A stretch of DNA of 64,000 bases from Pseudomonadota bacterium (GCA_003353845.1 PIVT01000006.1:34138-98137), one strand, 5' to 3'. Shown: positions 34,971 through 44,219, counted from the first letter of the stretch. The notes: generated by a model not told the origin, from the letters alone. Numbers and translations: made by a program.

Positions 34971-36020
34971 ATGTTGATTCAAGCTCACGTCATTTCCAAT
35001 TATGTAGTCGCTGCCTTGGTGGTGGGTGTGCTGTTGTTGGGAATCGGCATCTTGCGCAGTCGGCTTTGGAGACGTTCACTGGGAACCCTGGTCAAGCGTC
35101 GGCCCATCGCCTTGGGCATCGTGTTTTTATACATCCTGATTGCATTGTTGGATTCCGTCTCTTGGGTGGGTGGAACGCACATGGGTAGCCGAGGCAGTGA
35201 AGGAGCCGATCTGGTGTCCTTGCAAGAGCCGCAGTCGGTGATTGATCGCTTCTTTCCCAGGGACTTTCAGGAAGAAGGTTACGCACACCCTTTTAGCAGT
35301 ACGCATTTCTACACCGACAAAGCGCTGCGCTATCCCGGTCGACATATTTTGGGAACGGATATCAATGGGCGCGATGTTTTTCACCTCAGCTTGAGTGGTG
35401 CGCGCATCGCCTTGTTGGTAGGTGGGTTGACCAGTCTGATCGTGATTCCCATTGCGTTGTTCTTTGGCATTTGTGCCGGATATTTTGGAGGACGGGTAGA
35501 TGATGCGGTGTTTTACATCCTGAGCACCTTGGCTTCCATCCCCAACATCTTATTGCTGATTGTGCTGGTCCAAGCCATGGGCAAGGGCACCCTGCAGGTT
35601 TGCATTGCCTTGGGCATTACGAGTTGGGTGGGCTTTTGTCGCCTGGCACGCGGTGAGTCCCTCAAATTGCGCGAGTTGGATTTTGTTCGTTCGGCACGGG
35701 CCCTGGGCGCCAGCGAGACCCGAATTATCTTCCGCCACATCCTACCCAACCTCATGCACCTGGTTTTGATTACCTTTGTGCTCTTGTTTTCGGGTCTGGT
35801 GTTGTCCGAGGCCACCTTGTCCTTCCTGGGCATTGGTATTGATGAGAGTTGGGGGCAAATGGTTGACCTGGCGCGTTTGGAATTGGCGCGCGACCCCGTG
35901 GTGTATTGGAACTTCTTTGGTGCTTTTGCGGCATTGTTTGGAATGATCCTGCCGGTGAACATGCTGGGTGACACCCTGCGCGACATTTTGGATCCACGCA
36001 CACTCTCGGAGGATTCATGA
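34971..36020 (+). CDS. dppC: ABC importer permease, DppC-like
   Basis: 349 residues, longer than the usual 280-300. An extra N-terminal hydrophobic segment (NYVVAALVVGVLLLGIGIL, about 9-27) precedes the normal first helix (PIALGIVFLYILIAL). A long periplasmic loop then contains HILGTDINGRDVF, and the five-helix core carries SGARIALLVGGLTSLIV and the EAA loop RELDFVRSARALGASETRIIFRHILPNL. Its stop overlaps the next ATG (ATGA). Confidence 0.93.
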   Translation: MLIQAHVISNYVVAALVVGVLLLGIGILRSRLWRRSLGTLVKRRPIALGIVFLYILIALLDSVSWVGGTHMGSRGSEGADLVSLQEPQSVIDRFFPRDFQEEGYAHPFSSTHFYTDKALRYPGRHILGTDINGRDVFHLSLSGARIALLVGGLTSLIVIPIALFFGICAGYFGGRVDDAVFYILSTLASIPNILLLIVLVQAMGKGTLQVCIALGITSWVGFCRLARGESLKLRELDFVRSARALGASETRIIFRHILPNLMHLVLITFVLLFSGLVLSEATLSFLGIGIDESWGQMVDLARLELARDPVVYWNFFGAFAALFGMILPVNMLGDTLRDILDPRTLSEDS

Positions 36021-37012
36021 CCCAGCCCTTGCTTGAGCTAAAGGATCTCGAAACCAGTTTCCCGTCTTCGGCGGAGACCGTGAGTGGGCGCGCGTCGGTG
36101 GTGGAAGGGGTAACGCTCAGCATTGACGCGGGCGAGGTATTGGCTTTGGTGGGCGAGTCGGGTTGCGGTAAATCCGTTACGGCATTGTCGATCCTGCGCC
36201 TGATCCCCAAGCCGGGTCGCATTGAGAGGGGTGAGATCCTTCTGGAAGGGAGGGATCTGCGGACACTGAGCATTCCCGAGATGCGCAAGGTGCGCGGCAA
36301 TCAGATTGCCATGATTTTTCAAGAGCCCATGACCAGTCTGAATCCCGTGGTTCGCGTGGGGGATCAAGTGGTGGAAGCCATTCGCCTGCACGAGAAAGTA
36401 TCGAGAAAGGCGGCTTTGGCGCGCACCCTGGAGTTGTTTGAAAAAGTGAGCATGCCCGACGCCAAGGCACGCTTGCGCGCCTTTCCTCACGAATTGTCCG
36501 GTGGTTTAAAACAGCGCGTGATGATCGCCATGGCCTTGAGCTCCCATCCCAAGTTATTGATTGCCGATGAACCGACGACGGCCTTGGATGTGACGGTGCA
36601 GGCCCAAACCCTGGAGCTCTTGCGGGATCTAAGGCAGGAGATGGATATGGCTGTGCTGTTGATTACGCATGATTTGGGCGTCGTGAACCAGTTGGCCGAT
36701 CGTGTGGCTGTGATGTATGCGGGAAAAGTTGTGGAAACGGGCACGCGGGAAGATGTATTCAGACAGGCGCGCCACCCCTATACCAAAAGCTTGCTGCGCT
36801 CCATGCCGGCCTTGGCGAAGCCACAGGAACCCTTGTATGAAATTGCGGGCAGTGTGCCCGTTCCGGGAGAGTGGCCCGCGGGTTGTCGCTTTGTCACGCG
36901 TTGCGAGGAAGGGGACGACTTCTGCGGAGAGGAACCGGCTCCCCGTCGCCGATTGTCCCATAGCCACGCCTGTTGGTGTCACCGGGTAGAGGGGGTGCAG
37001 GATGAATCCTAG
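36017..37012 (+). CDS. dppD: ABC importer ATPase, DppD-like
   Basis: 331 residues. Walker A GESGCGKSV, Q-loop MIFQEPMTSLNPV, signature LSGGLKQR (Leu for the common Gln/Met) and Walker B LIADEPTTALD are all present. The C-terminal oligopeptide/dipeptide transporter domain has GCRFVTRC. It hydrolyses ATP with DppF to drive uptake. It overlaps both neighbours by a few nucleotides. Confidence 0.94.
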   Translation: MTQPLLELKDLETSFPSSAETVSGRASVVEGVTLSIDAGEVLALVGESGCGKSVTALSILRLIPKPGRIERGEILLEGRDLRTLSIPEMRKVRGNQIAMIFQEPMTSLNPVVRVGDQVVEAIRLHEKVSRKAALARTLELFEKVSMPDAKARLRAFPHELSGGLKQRVMIAMALSSHPKLLIADEPTTALDVTVQAQTLELLRDLRQEMDMAVLLITHDLGVVNQLADRVAVMYAGKVVETGTREDVFRQARHPYTKSLLRSMPALAKPQEPLYEIAGSVPVPGEWPAGCRFVTRCEEGDDFCGEEPAPRRRLSHSHACWCHRVEGVQDES

Positions 37013-37991
37013 TCCGGGTGATAAAGGCAACCTGCTCGAAGTGCGCGGCTTGCGCACCTGGTTTCCCATACGAGCTGGCATTTTGCAACGGGTGACGGGA
37101 CAGATTCGAGCGGTGGACGGCATCGAGCTGAATGTTCGCCGAGGGGAGACCCTGGCCTTGGTGGGCGAGAGCGGCTGTGGCAAAAGCACGCTGGGATATT
37201 CTCTTTTGCGCCTGATCGAAAGCCAGGAAGGGGAGGTTCTTTTTAACGGGCAAGACTTGTGCAGCGTGCCTCCGGATGAATTGAAAGACCTGCGGCGCAA
37301 GTTGCAGATCGTTTTCCAAGATCCCATGGCTGCGCTCAATCCGCGTTCCCGCGTCCGCGATAGCATCGCCGAAGGGATGGAGTGTTTCGGAATCGGCAAT
37401 AACGACGCTGAACGCACGCAGCGCGTCGCCGAGTTGATGGAGCGGGTGGGCTTGGATCCGCGGCAGATGGATCGTTATCCGCATGAGTTTTCAGGTGGGC
37501 AACGTCAGCGAATTTGCGTCGTACGCGCCTTGGCCGTGGAGCCTGAATTCATCGTGCTCGACGAATCCGTCTCAGCCCTGGATGTGTCCATTCAGGCCCA
37601 GATGCTCAATTTGCTGCAGGGGTTACAAGAAGAATTCGGACTGACCTACCTGTTTATCACCCACGACCTGGGCGTCGTTCGTTACATCGCTGATCGCGTG
37701 GCAGTGATGTACTTGGGTCAGATCGTAGAGGAAGGCAGTGCGGATCAGATCTTTGAATCGCCTCGGCACCCCTACACCCGCATCCTGCTCTCCGCCGTGC
37801 CCTCGGTGAATCCGGACGAGCGGACGCGCCCGCTTCGGGTCCAAGGCGAGGTGCCTTCGCCCTCCAACCCGCCCTCGGGTTGCCGTTTTCACCCGCGTTG
37901 CCCCGATGCCATCGAGCGCTGCTCGCTGGAAATGCCTGAACTGGAGACTCGTCCAGAGGGCGGTGTGCGCTGTATCCTGGCGCCCGAATAG
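37002..37991 (+). CDS. dppF: ABC importer ATPase, DppF-like
   Basis: 329 residues. GESGCGKST, VFQDPMAALNPR, FSGGQRQR and IVLDESVSALD mark a complete ATPase; Ser replaces the usual Pro of DEP in Walker B, common in DppF types. The tail GCRFHPRCPDAIERC is the Cys-containing extension of OppF/DppF. It is the last gene of the importer operon, overlapping dppD by 11 nt. Confidence 0.94.
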   Translation: MNPSPGDKGNLLEVRGLRTWFPIRAGILQRVTGQIRAVDGIELNVRRGETLALVGESGCGKSTLGYSLLRLIESQEGEVLFNGQDLCSVPPDELKDLRRKLQIVFQDPMAALNPRSRVRDSIAEGMECFGIGNNDAERTQRVAELMERVGLDPRQMDRYPHEFSGGQRQRICVVRALAVEPEFIVLDESVSALDVSIQAQMLNLLQGLQEEFGLTYLFITHDLGVVRYIADRVAVMYLGQIVEEGSADQIFESPRHPYTRILLSAVPSVNPDERTRPLRVQGEVPSPSNPPSGCRFHPRCPDAIERCSLEMPELETRPEGGVRCILAPE

Positions 37992-38073
37992 GGGTTTCCC
38001 CTGTCTCAGCCCTGATTTGAAATTAAGGTTCTTTCCGAATCTGGTCGATAAGCGGGCCAGAGTGGGCTTTTTC

Positions 38074-38088
38074 ATCCGGAGGGCGGAT
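38074..38088 (+). promoter_or_regulatory. Small hairpin presenting the ribosome-binding site of the MshEN gene
   Basis: ATCCG (38074-38078) pairs with CGGAT (38084-38088). The GGAGGG Shine-Dalgarno sits in and beside the loop, 7 nt before the GTG. The structure is short and may be incidental. Confidence 0.3.
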
Positions 38089-38090
38089 TT

Positions 38091-39026
38091 GTGTCGAAAT
38101 CTAAAATAGGTCAGATGTTCATCGATGCACGATTGATCGATCAAGAGCAGTTGGTGTCGGCTTTGTCTGAACAGCGAAGTTGGGGCGGGCGTCTTGGCGA
38201 TATTCTGATCAGCAAAGGTTGGGTGGAACCCGAGGACGTTTTGCGGCTGCTTTCCGACCAACTCAGTATGCCTGTGATCCGTTTGGAAAATAAGGAAGTT
38301 GAGGCCGAGACCCTGGAACTCATCACTGCGGCGGAGGCCGAGAAGTATAGTTGCATGCCGCTCTTTGTTCGCGAGGAAGGCCAGCACGAAGTGTTGTACC
38401 TGGCCATGGATGATCCGACCAACCTGGAAGCCACCGACAATCTTGCTTTTCGCACCGGGCTTGAAATTCATCCTGTGTTGGCCAGTACCCGAGAGTTGAT
38501 GGATGCGCGGGAAAAGCATTACGGGAGTCAGCCGGTGTTGGAATCTCCCAGCGGCAATTTCGAAATCCCCTATGAGCCGCCCATCGGGATGGAGACAGAT
38601 GCTTTCGATAAATCTGAGCCCATGCCTGTGCCAGGGCCAGTACCCGGGCCTGAGTCCGAGTCCGAACCCGAACCCGAACCCGAACCCGAACCCGAACCCG
38701 AACCCGAACCGAGCCCTGAATCGATCCCTGAATCGAGCCCGGAACCCCCTGCGACGTCAATGCCGGAGCCAGCCAGTGTGCCAGCCCCGGAGACGCTTGA
38801 ATCGCAAGCGCTTGAGGGAGAGGTGGCGGCAGAGTCCAACAAGGATGTTGCTTCCCTGGCTAGTGATTCCAAGAAATTTTCTCAAAATAGTTTCAATGTG
38901 ACTTCGCCTCACCTGATCACCCAAGCCTTGGCCGGCTTGTTAATCGAGAAGGGATTGATCAACGCTGAGGAACTGACACAGCGGATCGAAGATCTATGGG
39001 TTCGCGAAATGGAAGACAAGTCCTAA
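38091..39026 (+). CDS. Orphan MshEN/GspE N-terminal-domain protein with Glu-Pro repeat
   Basis: 311 residues, GTG start with GGAGGG upstream. Residues about 3-145 form a type II secretion GspE N-terminal (MshEN) domain, with IGQMFIDARLIDQEQL, RLGDILISKGWVEPEDVLRLLSDQLSMPVI and the ligand-binding pattern of c-di-GMP-sensing MshEN domains. No AAA+ ATPase domain follows. Residues about 180-250 are low complexity, including a Glu-Pro repeat of eight units. The last 45 residues form a second short helical module (ITQALAGLLIEKGLINAEELT). It could be a free-standing c-di-GMP sensor or adaptor; that is inference. Confidence 0.78.
   Translation: MSKSKIGQMFIDARLIDQEQLVSALSEQRSWGGRLGDILISKGWVEPEDVLRLLSDQLSMPVIRLENKEVEAETLELITAAEAEKYSCMPLFVREEGQHEVLYLAMDDPTNLEATDNLAFRTGLEIHPVLASTRELMDAREKHYGSQPVLESPSGNFEIPYEPPIGMETDAFDKSEPMPVPGPVPGPESESEPEPEPEPEPEPEPEPSPESIPESSPEPPATSMPEPASVPAPETLESQALEGEVAAESNKDVASLASDSKKFSQNSFNVTSPHLITQALAGLLIEKGLINAEELTQRIEDLWVREMEDKS
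38662..38709. repeat. Hexanucleotide tandem repeat, eight CCGAAC units
   Basis: Eight perfect copies of CCGAAC in frame, encoding the Glu-Pro repeat of the MshEN protein. The in-frame hexamer means length change alters the linker by two residues per unit without frameshift. A second small repeat (TGAATCGA/CCCTGAATCGAGCC) lies just downstream. Confidence 0.95.
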
Positions 39027-39097
39027 GCGATCAGCTTGACATCGATTTGCCATAGAGTCACTCTTCATCCAACTGTTCCATTGGAGGTTTTTTCGGC

Positions 39098-39412
39098 ATG
39101 CGCCTTGAGTACGGATTTGATCTGACAACTATTAAAGTGCCGCGGTTTTCTGTTGAGGCAGACGAGAGCATTGGCAAGCTCTTTACCTTGGCCACCTTGA
39201 TGCTCAACGTCATGGAAAATCGGCCGCATGTCGAATTGGTTTTTCACGGTTTGAATTCTGAGGATCCCGAGCGAAAAATTGAGAGTTTCCAGGAGATCCT
39301 TGAAATGTCGGGTGAGGGGGGAAAATTGACCTACGCCATGGGCAACGGCGGACAGGTGACAGGTAGCTCGGTCTACTTCCGTTGGCTGACAGTCACGCTG
39401 AACGACGCCTGA
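39098..39412 (+). CDS. Small protein of unknown function upstream of a Gld-like ABC exporter
   Basis: 104 residues with an excellent TTGGAGGT ribosome-binding site 10 nt upstream, so it is likely a real gene. No signal peptide, no Cys, no recognised motif. The pattern is alternating beta strands and an amphipathic helix (IGKLFTLATLMLNVMENRPHVELVFHGLNSEDPERKI is the helical/strand core). It lies 33 nt before the ATPase gene on the same strand, so it may belong to that transporter system. Confidence 0.6.
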   Translation: MRLEYGFDLTTIKVPRFSVEADESIGKLFTLATLMLNVMENRPHVELVFHGLNSEDPERKIESFQEILEMSGEGGKLTYAMGNGGQVTGSSVYFRWLTVTLNDA

Positions 39413-39444
39413 ATGAGAACCAGGCACCAGGGTTCATTCATCTC

Positions 39445-40206
39445 ATGATTGAAGCAAAACAGCTTTCGAAGCGTTTTGGCGATCGGCTAGCCGTCGACCA
39501 GTTGTCCTTCTCCATTGAGCGGGGTGAGGTGGTGGGCTTTCTCGGCCCCAACGGCGCGGGCAAGACCACCACCATGCGCATGCTCACGGGTTTTACTCCG
39601 CCCAGTTCGGGTAAGGTGATCGTGGGCGGGCACGACCTGTTCGAGGAACCCGCTGCGGCGCGTAGGCTTGTCGGTTACTTACCCGAAACCCCTCCGCTCT
39701 ACCCCGAGATGACGGTGGCGGGTTATCTGCGCTTTGTGGCACGTATTCAAGGCTTGCCCAAGAGAGACTGCGCAGAGGCCGTCGACCGCGCCATGGAACG
39801 CTGCGGCTTGAAAGAACAACGCCGCAGAATTATCGGAGACCTCTCCAAGGGCTATCGGCAGCGCGTTGGGATTGCCCAGGCCATTGTTCATTCCCCACCC
39901 GTGTTGATTTTGGATGAACCTACGGTGGGTCTCGATCCCGCGCAAATCAGTGATATCCGAGACTTGATTGCCGACTTGAGCTCGGCACGTGAGGGCGAAC
40001 TGCAACACGCTGTGATTTTGTCGACGCACATCCTCCCCGAAGTCGAAGCCATTTGCCGACGCATCATCATGATCCAAGAGGGCACCAAGCGCCTGGATCG
40101 TCCCCTGGATGAACTGAAAGCCGAGGGGCAAACCTTGCAGATGTTGTTCGCGCGCGAGATTGTTGGAGAGCAGGTCCCCTCCGCCGGTCAAGGGGGGGCG
40201 GCATGA
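39445..40206 (+). CDS. ABC transporter ATPase, Gld/Nos-type exporter
   Basis: 253 residues from ATG 39445; the protein begins MIEAKQLSKRFGDRLAV, a normal ABC start. Walker A GPNGAGKTT is at about 37-45, then GYLPETPPLYPEMTV, signature LSKGYRQR and Walker B VLILDEPTVGLDP. The YLPE motif and YRQR signature are typical of GldA-like ATPases that pair with ABC-2 permeases and GldG-type proteins. It overlaps the permease ATG by 4 nt. Confidence 0.92.
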   Translation: MIEAKQLSKRFGDRLAVDQLSFSIERGEVVGFLGPNGAGKTTTMRMLTGFTPPSSGKVIVGGHDLFEEPAAARRLVGYLPETPPLYPEMTVAGYLRFVARIQGLPKRDCAEAVDRAMERCGLKEQRRRIIGDLSKGYRQRVGIAQAIVHSPPVLILDEPTVGLDPAQISDIRDLIADLSSAREGELQHAVILSTHILPEVEAICRRIIMIQEGTKRLDRPLDELKAEGQTLQMLFAREIVGEQVPSAGQGGAA

Positions 40207-40997
40207 ACGGAATCACTGTGATTGCTGGTCGGGAGCTGAGATCCTTCTTTGTGATGCCCGTGGCCTACGTTGTGCTCACACTCTTTGCTTTGCTCTCGGG
40301 TTTCTTTTTCCTTTCGAAGTTATTGGATTTTAATTTCACCCTGATGCAATTGCAGAACAACCTGGCTTTTGATCCAAGAGCGGCAGACCAGCTTTTATTG
40401 TGGAATCTCAATGACGCCTTGATCACTCCCTACCTGGCTTCCTTGTTGTCCATTTTGTTGTTCCTGGTTCCAGGGGTCACCATGGGTTTGTTCTCTTCGG
40501 AGAAAGCCAACGGCACCGATGAACTATTGCTCACCAGTCCGTTACCCATTAGCTCCATTGTGCTCGGGAAATATCTCGCGGTGGTGGTCTTGGTGAGTTT
40601 GTTGGTGGGCATGGCGGCCTTGTTCCCCTGCCTGCTCTTTTTATACGGTGACCCCGCACCGGATCTCGGACTGGTGCTGTCGGGCTTGTTGGGCTTGTAT
40701 CTCGTGGGATTGTTGTATGCCTCCGTGGGGCTCTTTGCCTCGTCGCTCACGCACAATCAGATCATTGCCTTTTTTCTTGCCTTTGTGTTGTGCTTGGGGC
40801 TGCTCCTCTTGGAGTTGGGCGTCGGCGACAGTGCGCGGGGCTTGGGGGGAGTCGTCGCCTATCTCTCCCTGGTCGAGCACTTTGACAACCTCTTGCGCGG
40901 AGTCGTGGACACGGGGGACCTCGGCTACTTCTTCGTCATGATCGGGAGCTTCTTATTGCTGTCCAAAGCTTCCGTCGAGTCGGTACGGTGGCGTTGA
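40203..40997 (+). CDS. ABC-2-type permease, GldF-like
   Basis: 264 residues with six hydrophobic segments. It starts with VIAGRELRSFFVMPVAYVVLTLF, the usual first helix, and has PLPISSIVLGKYLAVVVLV and a final helix near DLGYFFVMIGSFLLL. With the ATPase it should move an unknown substrate outward. The stop is 1 nt before the ATG of the next gene. Confidence 0.9.
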   Translation: MNGITVIAGRELRSFFVMPVAYVVLTLFALLSGFFFLSKLLDFNFTLMQLQNNLAFDPRAADQLLLWNLNDALITPYLASLLSILLFLVPGVTMGLFSSEKANGTDELLLTSPLPISSIVLGKYLAVVVLVSLLVGMAALFPCLLFLYGDPAPDLGLVLSGLLGLYLVGLLYASVGLFASSLTHNQIIAFFLAFVLCLGLLLLELGVGDSARGLGGVVAYLSLVEHFDNLLRGVVDTGDLGYFFVMIGSFLLLSKASVESVRWR

Positions 40998-40998
40998 G

Positions 40999-42657
40999 AT
41001 GAAACGTTTATCGACTCTCTGGATCGGGTTGGGCGCGGTGGCCATCGGGTTCTCCCTGTTGAGCTACTTGCTCACGGTAATCTTCGGTCCCTTCTTGGAA
41101 AAATCCTGGACTTGGGGAAACCTGGCCGTGGGTCTGGTGTTGTTGGCCATTGGGCTCAGTACGAACCGCGAACTCCTGGGGGTTCTCCTGCACTCGGAGG
41201 GAGCGCGGCGCGTAGGTAAGAGCGGTGGCAACTCTTTGTTGGCGACGCTTCTGGGCATTGCGATTCTCGCGGGTCTTGGCTTCTTGTTGACGCAACACTC
41301 CCTGCGTTTTGATTGGAGTGAAACCGGCCAGAACACCTTGGCCCAACAAAGCGTTGAATTACTACATTCCCTGAATGAAGAAGTGGAGATCGTGGCGTTC
41401 TTCCCCAATGCGGACCCGCCACGCGCTATGCGAAGTTTGCTCGGCCGCTATGAACGGGAAAACAAGAAAATCAAGTTGGTGTTCGCTGATCCCAATCAAC
41501 GCCCCGATCTAATCCAACGCTATAGCATTCCTCTCCATTTGATAGGCGGCGGTGGGCTTGTCCACGTGGCCATGGGGGATCGTTCGGAGAATATTCCACA
41601 TCTGGTGGATGTGGAGTTGCCCGACCCCGCCGACCTGCGGGTAGAGCTTTCGGAACACTTGCTAACCAATGCCATTCTGCGTGTGACCAAAGTGGAGCAG
41701 CGAGTGGTCTACTTCCTTGAGGGCCATGGTGAGCGAAGCATCGAGGGAGAGGTAGGGAGCGTTCCCGAAGGCTACCTGGCGGCTGGGGAGGCGCTGCGCG
41801 AGGCGGGGGTCCGCACGGAAAGACTCCTACTGTTAAGCACTGGAAGAATTCCCGCAGATGCAGATCTGCTCGTGATTGCGGGGCCGCAGCGCTCTCTATC
41901 GGGAGACGCCGTGGCAGCGATTGAGCGCTATGTACGTGCGGGGGGCGCTCTTTTGCTCATGCTGGAACCGCAGGTGGTTTCGGGTCTTGAGGAGATGTTG
42001 CTCACTTGGGGCGTTCGCGTGGGCAACGACATGGTGATCGATCAAAAGCAGGGGGTGTCGACTCAAGCGGCCACCCCCTTGGTGAGTTTGTACGGGGACC
42101 ATCCCATCACGCGCGATTTAAATGAGCCCACCGTTTTTCATGTGGCGCGCAGTGTCATATTGGCAAGCAACGAGAACACGGTGGATTTTGTCGAAATTGT
42201 TTTCTCCAGTGAGGATTCTTGGGCTGAGAAAAACCTTGAAGCCTTCTTTGTCAGGGGGGAGCTGTTAAAAGATGACCAAGATCTCCTCGGTCCCATCCCC
42301 ATGGCCGTGGCCGGAATTTTGAAGAACGCTGCGCAAGAGGGGGAGGTGCCGGACGAGGAGATCGACCCGAGCGCAAACGCCTCGGCCTACATCGTGGTGT
42401 TTGGGGATGCGGACTTTGCCGGTAACCAACTTTTGAACCTGGTCAAGAATCGCGACTTGTTCTTGAATGCAGTTCATTGGTTGACGGAAGGAGATGAAAG
42501 TATTGCCATTCGCGCGCCCTATACGCGTGCTTCACGTTTTCGACCTACGGCGGCCCAGATGGATCTTATCCGGATTTTGACGCTTTTCGTGTTGCCAGAA
42601 GCCATCGCCTTGCTCGGTGTGTGGGTGCGTTGGCATCGCCGTACTCGCCACGGTTAG
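40999..42657 (+). CDS. GldG-like ABC-exporter accessory protein
   Basis: 552 residues. Two N-terminal membrane helices (about 8-30 and 35-55) and a third (about 77-95) precede a large periplasmic domain. That domain has HSLRFDWSETGQNTLAQQSVELLHSLNEEVEIVAFF and VYFLEGHGERSIEGE, the marks of the GldG/ABC-type uncharacterised family. One membrane helix near the C-terminus (about 517-540) returns it to the membrane. In Bacteroidota GldFG serve gliding; elsewhere the exported substrate is unknown. It shares the operon with the DUF4340 gene. Confidence 0.88.
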   Translation: MKRLSTLWIGLGAVAIGFSLLSYLLTVIFGPFLEKSWTWGNLAVGLVLLAIGLSTNRELLGVLLHSEGARRVGKSGGNSLLATLLGIAILAGLGFLLTQHSLRFDWSETGQNTLAQQSVELLHSLNEEVEIVAFFPNADPPRAMRSLLGRYERENKKIKLVFADPNQRPDLIQRYSIPLHLIGGGGLVHVAMGDRSENIPHLVDVELPDPADLRVELSEHLLTNAILRVTKVEQRVVYFLEGHGERSIEGEVGSVPEGYLAAGEALREAGVRTERLLLLSTGRIPADADLLVIAGPQRSLSGDAVAAIERYVRAGGALLLMLEPQVVSGLEEMLLTWGVRVGNDMVIDQKQGVSTQAATPLVSLYGDHPITRDLNEPTVFHVARSVILASNENTVDFVEIVFSSEDSWAEKNLEAFFVRGELLKDDQDLLGPIPMAVAGILKNAAQEGEVPDEEIDPSANASAYIVVFGDADFAGNQLLNLVKNRDLFLNAVHWLTEGDESIAIRAPYTRASRFRPTAAQMDLIRILTLFVLPEAIALLGVWVRWHRRTRHG

Positions 42658-42667
42658 GTGATCTGTA

Positions 42668-44104
42668 ATGTTTCAGCGATCTACTCTCATTTTGTTGATC
42701 GTTGCTGCGGCCCTGGGCTCAGCGATTTATTGGTTCGAGATTAAGCAGGAGCAAGAACACGAGAGCGCAGACCGGATGGGGCGTCTGTTGTTTCCTGAAA
42801 TGCGCCCCATGGCCATCGATGAACTGGCCTTTGAAACCGCAGATGAATATGAGGTACGTTTTGAGCGCGTAGATTATGCGTGGCACTTGCGGGAGCCTGT
42901 GGATTTTCCTGCAGCACACGAGGCTCTTCAAAGCATGGCCTCTGCGCTGGCCTCATTGAGTTCCGATGAGGAGATTCAGACCCCCGAAGCCCTGTCCGTG
43001 TATGGATTGGGCGAGCAGGCCGGTCTTATTCACTTTGCCGTACAAGGCGAGCGCCAGACCTTGCGCTTGGGCGCCTTAACCCCAGTCCCGGGTCATCTCT
43101 TTGTTTCGCGAAACGATGAGAAGCGAGTGTTTCTCTTGCAGAACATGCAGCTCAATGCCTTTCATCGGCTGCTGCTAGATTTGCGAGAACGCCACCCGGT
43201 TTCCCTTGCGACAGAGGACGTGAGCGATATCGCGATCGACTGGCGCAACGCAAGCCTTGCACTAGCCAAGCGAGAAGGGCAATGGCGCATTGTATTTTCA
43301 TCCCTGGCATCCGCCACGGAGGAACTCCCACGCGCTGGCGCCGTCTCCGCGTTTCTGACGCAATTGACGGAGTTGCGCGCCGACGCTTTCGTCGACCAGG
43401 TTCCCCCAGCGCTTTCTCAAACCTTGGAGCGCGAGGGCATGAGAATTCGCTTGAGTGGTGAAGAGATTTCCCTTGAGCTGCTGGTGGAGCCTTCGCAAGC
43501 TCAAAAAATCGCAGTGCGTGGAGCGGAGACTTCGCTCTTCCTGGTTCCCGCGTCGTCCTTGGAGGGCCTGCCGCGCAGGGTCGAGGATTTTCTGGATTTG
43601 CGCGTCGCGCCCTTTGATGTCAGCGCCGCAAAACACTGGGAGTTGGTCTGGCATGACGCCGCTGGAGAAGTTGCGTCACAAGTGATTTCTCACAGTCAGT
43701 CCAACGGAGCGGCTCAAACCTGGCGCTTGGAAGGTGGCGCGGAAGAAAAAACTCAGAACCAGACCATTCGAAACTGGCTTGAGGCGGCCAGTGAGCTCTC
43801 TGGAGAGGCCATTGTTGCGGATGGCCTGGATGGGGAAGGGCGTATGGGCCTGGGCCTGGAGCCCGGGAAGATGCGTTTTCGGGTCTGGGCAGAGAACATG
43901 CACCAAGACGAACTGTTGGCGGACTTGCGAGTGGGCAACGCCTTATTGTCCCATCGCTCCCCGGACGAGGATTCCGACAGGGCGGGTAGGGTTCTCATGA
44001 TGAACGCGTTGGGGGAAAGCGTCTACGGCGTCGCCGCGGAGATCTCGGCAAGCTTTATGCAAAAGGCAGAGTGGTTCCGCAAGCAAGAACGCAAGCAAGA
44101 ATAA
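42668..44104 (+). CDS. DUF4340-domain envelope protein
   Basis: 478 residues. One N-terminal membrane helix (STLILLIVAAALGSAIYWF) and then a long periplasmic region of repeated beta modules typical of DUF4340, with WHLREPVDFPA, LSVYGLGEQAGL and a repeated 'LGAL/LGLEPG' pattern. These proteins accompany GldFG-type ABC systems in many phyla and are thought to be part of the same complex. AGGTGA is 7 nt before the ATG, 10 nt after the GldG-like stop. Confidence 0.82.
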   Translation: MFQRSTLILLIVAAALGSAIYWFEIKQEQEHESADRMGRLLFPEMRPMAIDELAFETADEYEVRFERVDYAWHLREPVDFPAAHEALQSMASALASLSSDEEIQTPEALSVYGLGEQAGLIHFAVQGERQTLRLGALTPVPGHLFVSRNDEKRVFLLQNMQLNAFHRLLLDLRERHPVSLATEDVSDIAIDWRNASLALAKREGQWRIVFSSLASATEELPRAGAVSAFLTQLTELRADAFVDQVPPALSQTLEREGMRIRLSGEEISLELLVEPSQAQKIAVRGAETSLFLVPASSLEGLPRRVEDFLDLRVAPFDVSAAKHWELVWHDAAGEVASQVISHSQSNGAAQTWRLEGGAEEKTQNQTIRNWLEAASELSGEAIVADGLDGEGRMGLGLEPGKMRFRVWAENMHQDELLADLRVGNALLSHRSPDEDSDRAGRVLMMNALGESVYGVAAEISASFMQKAEWFRKQERKQE

Positions 44105-44219
44105 GCACAGCCACGGGATTCCCATGAAGAAACAAGAACCGAGAACCCAAGGTCTGAGCTGGAGAATCTTTCACTTCCCCTTCGAGTGTTCTAGTCTATA
44201 GAGGACTACGGAGGACCGA

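Noticed and set aside
38662..38709. Tandem repeat considered as a CRISPR or VNTR-type array
   Set aside because: Hexamers without spacers inside a coding frame; a coding microsatellite.
39036..39041. TTGACA upstream of the 104-residue gene as a -35 element
   Set aside because: No acceptable -10 at 16-18 bp; the nearest TAGAGT is only 11 bp away.
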